The notes beneath the pieces are model-generated. The model searched no databases and had not been told where the DNA came from. It saw nothing but the letters and a program-made list of their open reading frames with translations. The translations under genes were made by a program, and so were the position numbers. From Punctularia strigosozonata HHB-11173 SS5 (Eukaryota; Basidiomycota; Agaricomycetes; Corticiales; Punctulariaceae), in the NCBI RefSeq assembly GCF_000264995.1, contig NW_006767457.1, positions 1 to 64,000 of the forward strand: 64,000 nt of DNA. The letters are read 5' to 3'. The first letter of the stretch is position 1; each line of letters starts with the position of its first letter. Below, piece after piece: positions 57,824-64,000 of the stretch.

Positions 57824-59272
57824 CTACTCGGCTATTCCTATGCATCGAGCATCTGGCGAGTCCATCCCTGGTAGGAGCATTTCATCAGGCTGCTGGTGCT
57901 CTACCCATTTTCCCGACTCCTTGTCCACGAACTCGGGCGATTGCAGGATATGTACGTGTTTCGATATCATCACCGCATCATTGTTCGTATATGCAGTGTA
58001 AGCCGTTCGCGCGTCCGATGAGCTGATGTCTCGATGGCTATATGAGATAGCCTGGCGCTCCTTATATTGAACTCCGGAGCTCCATACTGATAGACGAATA
58101 TCATCAGTGAGAAGTAGCATCATGTGGGAATGATGCATACCGGTAGCAAGCACAGTAAAAATGACGGTGCAAAATGTGTTGGGCTGGCATAATATGAGCC
58201 ACAAGTAGATACGCCGGATGGAAGAGCAACTCACCAAGGTGAAATACCCTGCAACAACAGTGTTCGATACACATAGAACAATCAAGACGATGATGTTCAA
58301 GATAACTAAGGAATCCATGTTAGCGAGACCAGTCTCGTAGTCGCATTTTAATCATACCGGGAAAGATGAAGTTCGTTGCAGCCATCCAGAACAGTACGCC
58401 GATGCGGCTGCCAAATCCACCTTCGTAGCACACAAACGTTCAACATTGTATACCATGAATTGACGAAGCAAAAGGCTTACTCCGCAAACTGAATCGCTGA
58501 TTAGCTTTTGGCATCATAGAGCGTGAGGGTTCCCAGACCTTCCAAAGAAAGATGGCAGAACAATACCTAGGTCATCATCAGTGCGTGTCTTTCGTGTCTT
58601 TACAGTCTCGTGACAAGACTTACGCATCATCCGTCAGCTCAGCAACACAAATAGCCTTCTGAATCCAGTTCTGGCTGGCGATGGCCCGAGAGTTCGCACT
58701 CGTCGCTCCGGGATGGGCGCTATCCTTCCACCAGTTTCGAAGGTACATGATGAACAAGACAGCACGGAATATCTTCATCGTGATCGGGACCACGAGGACC
58801 GATGCCAACAGACGCGCTGTGCGCTGTTTGAAGACCGCAATTATCCGTATGATCAAGACCGCTTCCGAGAGCCAGGGTAGCCACAAGTACATCGCCACCC
58901 ATGCTTCGTTCTCAATCGGGCTGATGGTGGCCAAAGGGGATAGGATGGCGTGGATCTGATATCGGGTTAGCCTGATATAGCGGGAAGCTCATCGCGTTGA
59001 CATACCTGAAGGTGGTTGCTGACAATACCAGTCACAATTGCGAGAGTAAGAGCGCCGAAGTTGAACATGAACACCGCTAATCGACGCGATTGCGGCGTCG
59101 ACAAGAACACGAGAGCACCGAGCAGAACCAGAAGAATTGTTGTGAAGACAGTGCCAATCATGATGAATATGATAGAAGGCCGGATGGCACGAGCGTACTG
59201 CTCGATTATGAGAGCGACTTCGGCAGGGATGGGCGTCCCATTGCCAGCAGAAGCTCGGACGTGTCCAATCAT
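57824..59272 (-). CDS. Seven-transmembrane protein of unknown function
   Basis: I do not recognise a named family; fungal 7-TM proteins of this layout occur in large agaricomycete sets. The start MIGHVRASAGNGT is followed by hydrophobic segments: SIIFIMIGTVFTTILLVLLG, RLAVFMFNFGALTLAIVTGI, VAMYLWLPWLSEAVLIIRII, ASVLVVPITMKIFRAVLFIM, YCSAIFLWKVW, IGVLFWMAATNFIFP then VILNIIVLIVLCVSNTVVAGY, and PNTFCTVIFTVLAT. That gives seven helices with short loops and a cytosolic tail of about 80 residues beginning VWSSGVQYKERQAIS. Five or six short introns separate the exons; the smaller ones (58340-58620) are approximate. A receptor role is possible but unproven. Confidence 0.65.
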
Positions 59273-61041
59273 CTGGCCGTGAGATCACTGCAGGCAAAAG
59301 TCGGCGTAGGGATGAACAGGAGAGCGAAAAGGACCACTGACACAAGATGCGATGATGTGCTACGGTACTTATGAGGGTGCGATGCTGTATCCCGCGCTTG
59401 GACTATACTTGACCTTTGATCAAGCCTATCATCAGCGATGAGAAAGGTCGCACTAGGGGTACAGGGATTCCGACCAGTATCGACCAGCAGCGTCCGTCAC
59501 GGGAGGCTAGATGAGATCCTGTGTCTGGAAGCGCAACCGGAAGGAACGCTCCGCAATGCTTCTCATGGAAGACGCCCATCCATACCAGGGGAATTGAGGT
59601 ATCAGAGCTGATTGCAGGCAGCATGCCTTTGTCGGAAAAAGATCGTTAAGTATGCTGCGGGTCTATCTCCGCGCGAACAAACACACCTTAGATGGAACGA
59701 GTCGAGTTGGATGATCATCTTCTGTTGTGGAGAGACCACAGCGCTTCTGGTGGGAAGAGGACTGTGAGAAAAATGGATACGGCATCTGGACGGGCGCTGC
59801 GAACTGGTCGGAACGCGTTGCCAGGCGCAGGTTCCGCGGCTCACCTGGGGCAGTGGGATCCTACCAAGTCGCTTCTTGCCGGTCATCGTGAGCTTTACTC
59901 GTGAACTCGTCGTGAAAATAGATCCCTGCAACCTACGGGATGATGCGCAATGTTCTCCTGCAGACAATGATTCGAGAAAAGCATCCTGCTGGTCTGACAG
60001 CAAACATGACGAGTATATGAATTGTCAGTAGGAACACATTGAAAGAGATCGCAGTGATGCTGAATGGCGGCTTCGAAGCTTTACGTCCCACTCTACAGTC
60101 CATTCTTTAGAGGGACCGTCATCTCAAGGTTCTTCCGATCGAATGTATTTTGGGACTGACCAACCAGGGTTCATACACATTCCTGCCCGATCCGGCCGCC
60201 GCTTGAGTATGCAGTATATATATAAGAGCTGATGACAGCCCCCGTCGAACCCCCTCTTCACGGCAGACACATCGCTGGCGCTGTAACCGGCTGTACTCAT
60301 GCTGAACAACGATGTGCTGCGACAGCTCAGTCAAGCCTGCGCTCAGTGCGCTGGACACCCTGGAGACCAGTCACTTCGCACGCCACAGTGTACGGGCCAT
60401 CCATGTCGACGTCGACCCCGACGACTTGCTCAGCATGGTCCATGTTGTCTGTCGTGCATTTCAGTGACGGCCTCGATGCCCTTTGACATGTCTGGGTTTT
60501 CCGATGAAGTCAGGCTCGGGTAAAGCACGCAGAAGCCAGTCGACATGATGAAAGAGCTCCCTTGCTCAACGGCCAGACTATGAAGACTACCGATGAATGG
60601 GTCAGGAGAATGGGTCTCTCGTTGTGGTGAAGGTATGCCGTTCTTTTGCCGAGCTGTGGAGCGATATCAGATGTTGAAGTAGCGGAAAGATTAGATATGG
60701 CGAGTCGCAGGCGGAGTCGCCGTCGGGCTCTCGTACCCTCGAGCTTCAGAATCATCCCCTACGTTGGGCATGATGAATATTGTCGTCTAAGACGAGGGAC
60801 GGCGAGTCGGGGACAGCAAGGGGAGTGAACCCCGTGTTCACAGTCGTGAGAAGGCTTGGCGTTGATCGACGGTAAATACTGGCCGTACTCGTCTCATTCT
60901 CTCCTCGTTGCCGCCATAAGTATCCAACGCCACTGGCGAGCTCTCACTGTCGCTCTTTAAGCCCTTCCGCTCGTTTTCGGACTCATCTCCAGTCTACTGC
61001 CCCTCTGTCTCGTATTTTTCTATCTCCTGATACCCCTCAAG
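59273..61041. other. 1.8-kb region without a supported gene
   Basis: Minus-strand frames at 59403-59624 and 59602-60003 are open but show no motif or consistent splicing. A strong TATATATATAA element lies at 60215-60225 with no recognisable gene behind it. The last 100 bases are CT-rich, as expected of the strong promoter leader of the next gene. Confidence 0.45.
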
Positions 61042-62619
61042 ATGTCTCGCAACTTCGCCGCCCTCGCCGTCGTCGCATCCAGCGTCCTCCTCCGTGTTAG
61101 CGCGCAAGGAGCATCCGTCACATACACATCTGGCACACCCCTTGCCAGCAAGCACTTTGATTACCCGGATGGCATCGTAAGTCGCCTCATTCTCGTCAAT
61201 TCCTCTCTTGCGCTGTACTGGCACTGGATGCTTTGGGTGACACGCTGGAGTCGACGACGACGCCTGGGGGCATGTTTCGCTGGCCTTCGGTCAGGGTTGT
61301 GCTGCGGTTCCACGCCTCCACGAAGGCGCTGCACCCCATGCTATATATCTACCCCCTTTCCCACAAGTGACTGACGGCGCTTTCCCGTGTGCAGCCCTAC
61401 CGGGCCGACCCTGACGATGGTGTCCGTGGGACCCAGTTCGGCTACAACCTCTGCAACTCGACGACAGAGAATCAGTCTTCGCTCTGCCAGACCGCGTTCA
61501 TCAACGCCCTCGATGGTGCGCGCCCTCCAGGAAGCTACGCGTCTTCACAGCTAATGATTTCCTCAGATTTCTGCCTCTGGGCACCTCCCAACGGCCCGGA
61601 AACAATCGGTGATACCGAGCAGGAGGAAGTTGCGTGGTGCACGAAGCCTGGTCGTGGTACTCGTGTCATCCCCGAGGGTGCCCTCCAAGGCGTTCAGTTC
61701 ATGAAGACTCCCGACTACCTCCAGGTCGTCGGCTTCATCGATCAGACGAAGATCAATATGGCTGGCGACGATTTCGGTGGTGAACTTGACCCCCACGGCG
61801 CGGACTTCGTAAGTCCCATATCTAGGTGCATAATGAGTTGTATATTCATGTCTCTGAAGCGTGGTAACCCTCTGGGTGGTCTCGTCTACTCCAACGGTTT
61901 CCCTGCGTCTAACGGTGACAACAACACCTTCATCCAGGCCATCGAGTGGCACAAGTATGTTCCCTTCCAGCTCGAAGGTACACCCAAATCTTGAATTCAT
62001 GTTTCCTAGCTTCATGGGAGGTGGAGCGTTCTGCTTCAAGATCTGCGACCCCGCGGGCGCCCACGCCGCCGACTTCTGCCAGCACATCTACGACCGTATT
62101 GGCTGCGCCTACAACGCGCCCAACAACGCCCAGAACGGTTCCTTCACCAGCTGTGAAGGCGACGACCAGGACTTCCCCGGCGTCTACACTTCCAACGGCC
62201 AGGTCCTCACCTACACCCAGCCCCCGGAGTCGCTCGGCGTCATCTCCACGCTGCCATACCAGCCCCGCGTTCCCGCGTCATCCAATTGCCTGACCTTCAG
62301 CTCGGCGGACCTCTTCGCTGCTGCTGCTACTACGACCGCCTCCTCCTCGGCCTCTGCATCGGGGTGAGATTTATTGTAATTGTTCTTCCCCAGTACCTCG
62401 CAGTACTGATTGAGTCCACCACTCGCAGCTCGCACACGACCGCCGCCGTCTCCGGCCACTCTACCTCTGGTCGTAGCAGTGGCTCCGCCGCCGCCACCGG
62501 TTCGCAGTCCGGCTCTGCTGCTGGCCCTACCGAAACTACGAGCGGCGCTGCTTCCGTCGGCGTCAGCGTCATCAGCATCATGGCGGCCAGCCTCTTCGCC
62601 ATCGCCACCCTGGCTTGAT
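61042..62619 (+). CDS. Macrofage activating glycoprotein-like, GPI-anchored
   Basis: Secreted glycoprotein of the basidiomycete family annotated as 'macrofage activating glycoprotein'; its biochemical role is not established. A signal peptide (NFAALAVVASSVLLRVSA) precedes ASVTYTSG. Conserved blocks follow: FGYNLCNSTTENQSSLCQTA, DFCLWAPPNGPETIGDTEQE then EVAWCTKPGRGTRVIPEGAL, FMKTPDYLQVVGFIDQTKIN, GGELDPHGAD, NPLGGLVYSN, NFMGGGAFCFKICD and FCQHIYDRIGCAYN. A Ser/Thr/Ala/Gly-rich stalk and a C-terminal hydrophobic segment (SVGVSVISIMAASLFAIATLA) fit a GPI anchor. Six exons: joins at 61177/61395, 61515/61566, 61809/61859, 61955/62010 and 62366/62429 all keep frame. Even cysteine spacing suggests disulphides. 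Confidence 0.85.
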
Positions 62620-63257
62620 CGTGCAATGCTTGTGTTCCGTTAACGCATGGTTATGGGCTTTATATGTCGGTCTCTCTTCTGTTTACGGGTATCTGGGCGT
62701 CGAAATAGTTAATATGCATATTGCTTGCTCGTTCGTGTCTCTTGGGATCGATCTGCTGCAGTAATGCAAGGTTTACGTCGTGTCAGCCCGCACTGTGTTC
62801 GACGTCTGGGGAACTGCAAGATATTAGTAGTTGGATGCAAAGGGGAGCATCATGCAGTGTAAGCCGATGTCGCCGCTCATTGGCCAGTGGACGTCGTGAA
62901 CCTTGCTCCCGGTTCGGCGGTGAACTCAAAGAATGTTGCTGGTCACGGATATCTTATACCAAAAATTGCGAGCATAGGCGATATCTCCGAACCCACCGAA
63001 CAGTTATATGAACACCTTGAAGGACATGGGAGGGTGATTTGCATATTTCTTTGTATCACGGCTGTTGGACGTCGGAGTAGTTGCTCACTCGTTTCTTGGA
63101 ATCAATTGTCTGCAGTAATGCAAGGTTTACTCCGTGCCATTATTCAGTCCGTTAATAGTTTCTCGGCTATTCGAGCGTATTCCTCTGCGTATGTTACCAC
63201 CTATCATGGTGTCGTCATTAAATATACGCGAATCCTACAGATTATCGTGCGCTTGGG
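62620..63257. repeat. 3' flank containing a diverged direct duplication
   Basis: A segment at about 62700-62785 (downstream of the glycoprotein stop) recurs at about 63060-63140, 354 bp later. An identical 21-base word starts CTGCAGTAATGCAAGG at 62756 and 63110. The flanks are also alike (TTGCTC...GTCTCTTGG against TTGCTC...GTTTCTTGG). No gene is seen. Confidence 0.7.
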
Positions 63258-64000
63258 TTACGAAGCCGGGTTGAAAGAGAGTCCACGAGGTTGAGCGCCC
63301 TCCGTTGCGGATGTAGCCGTACGGCGCGACCGACCGACGCCCATGCCGACGCGTACAAGCGTCTCTAGCGAAGCTCGCCCGTTTATCAACAGATCTTCAT
63401 CCCACTCAACGACGCCTTTCTCGAAGAGCAGTACGATCGTTGAACCGCCTGGCGTTCTGACTCAGCGGTCACGTAGATAGTAGATCAAGCAGTTCTTACG
63501 TACCGAAGGCGAAGCAGCCGAATTCCTGGCCCCGTCTGACGGTCTGCCCTTCATCGACGGTGGTGATGATACTACCGACCATCATCGCGCCGACGCACAC
63601 GGCCATGACACGTCCGAAGTGCGGACTGTCGATTTGCACTATTTTGCGCGCGTTCTCTCCGTAGACGTCGAGAGCAGTCCGGATTGCTTGCGGCTATGTG
63701 GCATTGATTGTCAGCGCATCATCGGCCGTAGAGAAACACAGCAGCGGCTGACGTTGACGGTGTAGTATTCTCCTGCGATATACCGCATCGGCCCTATAGT
63801 GCCATCGACCGGAGAATGGAACCGGTGGTAGTCTTGCGGGGCTAGCCTGAAGATAGCTAGTGCCCCATCTTCAAACCGTCGAGCTTCTTGCCTACCCTCC
63901 TCGCTGTAGGGTTGTCAGCGATTGCGAACTTGTGGCAAATGTCGCAACCTGAACACACGTTTGATCGAGACCCAGGAGGCGAGCGACCGTGAACTCCCGC
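63258..64000 (-). CDS. Phosphatidylserine decarboxylase, C-terminal part (runs off the window)
   Basis: Pyruvoyl-dependent enzyme that turns phosphatidylserine into phosphatidylethanolamine at membranes. The gene reads from the right edge. [12 protein letters not shown] comes first, then an exon rebuilt as [20 protein letters not shown] with [16 protein letters not shown], next [40 protein letters not shown] and [10 protein letters not shown]. The last exon starts with the processing motif [20 protein letters not shown], whose Ser would become the pyruvoyl group. It ends RGLSFNPAS, stop at 63258. The order and the self-cleavage site are intact. The N-terminus lies outside, so I cannot tell whether it is a mitochondrial (PSD1) or C2-domain (PSD2) type; the GGST form is typical of PSD2-like and stand-alone fungal enzymes. 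The exon at about 63850-63930 has uncertain borders. Confidence 0.85.

Noticed and set aside
60215-60225. TATATATATAA as promoter of a plus-strand gene at 60299
   Set aside because: The following frames (74-84 codons) show no motif, and no exon continuation could be found.

Overview
The window is genomic DNA of a filamentous basidiomycete, most likely a wood- or litter-inhabiting agaricomycete. Genes are split by many short introns (about 48-70 bp, GT...AG, CTNAN-type branch sites), several introns fall inside conserved motifs, and the gene content is typical of the group: a P450 with ten or more exons, a TPR-CHAT protein, a fungal C2H2-Zn2Cys6 regulator, two GMC oxidoreductases, a pectin methylesterase and a GPI-type 'macrofage activating glycoprotein'. 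No rRNA, CRISPR, LTR element or convincing tRNA was seen.

Layout. 0.8-2.9 kb: cytochrome P450 (+). 4.1-7.5 kb: TPR-CHAT protease-like protein (-), divergent from a small DUF1348/NTF2-fold gene (+, 8.2-8.9 kb). 8.9-10.9 kb: no supported gene. 10.9-12.8 kb: OLE1-type delta-9 desaturase with a C-terminal cytochrome b5 (-). 14.1-16.8 kb: glutamate-cysteine ligase (GSH1) homologue (-) whose homologous segments lie in different frames. 17.0-20.2 kb: a probable TIR element with AT-rich arms around a 1.8 kb GC-rich minisatellite. 20.9-21.8 kb: an unknown protein with internal repeats (+). 22.1-22.9 kb: PHO88/SND3 (-), divergent from pectin methylesterase (+, 23.4-24.7 kb). 25.1-27.1 kb: SLM1-type F-BAR/PH protein (+), tail to tail with a ZNFX1/Hrr1-type helicase (-, 27.3-31.8 kb). 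32.4-34.9 kb: DHA2-type MFS transporter (-). 35-36.9 kb: gene-poor, with a diverged repeat. 36.9-38.8 kb: multi-pass membrane protein (+). 39.3-41.7 kb: secreted GMC oxidoreductase (-). 43.1-46.5 kb: MUB1/samB MYND protein (+). 47.0-47.5 kb: HSP10 (+). 48.7-49.7 kb: PAQR/IZH-like gene lacking its usual N-terminus (+). 50.1-53.6 kb: CMR1-like transcription factor (-). 55.2-57.3 kb: second GMC oxidoreductase (-). 57.8-59.3 kb: 7-TM protein (-). 61.0-62.6 kb: macrofage activating glycoprotein (+). 63.3 kb to the right edge: C-terminus of phosphatidylserine decarboxylase (-).

Most genes are ordinary eukaryotic loci with no operon logic. Two are membrane-lipid enzymes (OLE1, PSD), one a PI(4,5)P2/TORC2 effector (SLM1), and several are secreted or surface proteins (pectin methylesterase, secreted GMC oxidase, macrofage activating glycoprotein). 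The features most worth a second look are the intact TPR-CHAT gene, the TIR/minisatellite composite next to the disrupted GSH1 copy, two apparent GC-AG introns, the RNA-surveillance-type helicase with a frame-disturbed tail, and the HSP10 gene whose start codon is an exon of its own coding sequence.

All gene models come from reading the DNA and splicing by eye. Exon joins described as exact were checked for frame; others are marked as uncertain.
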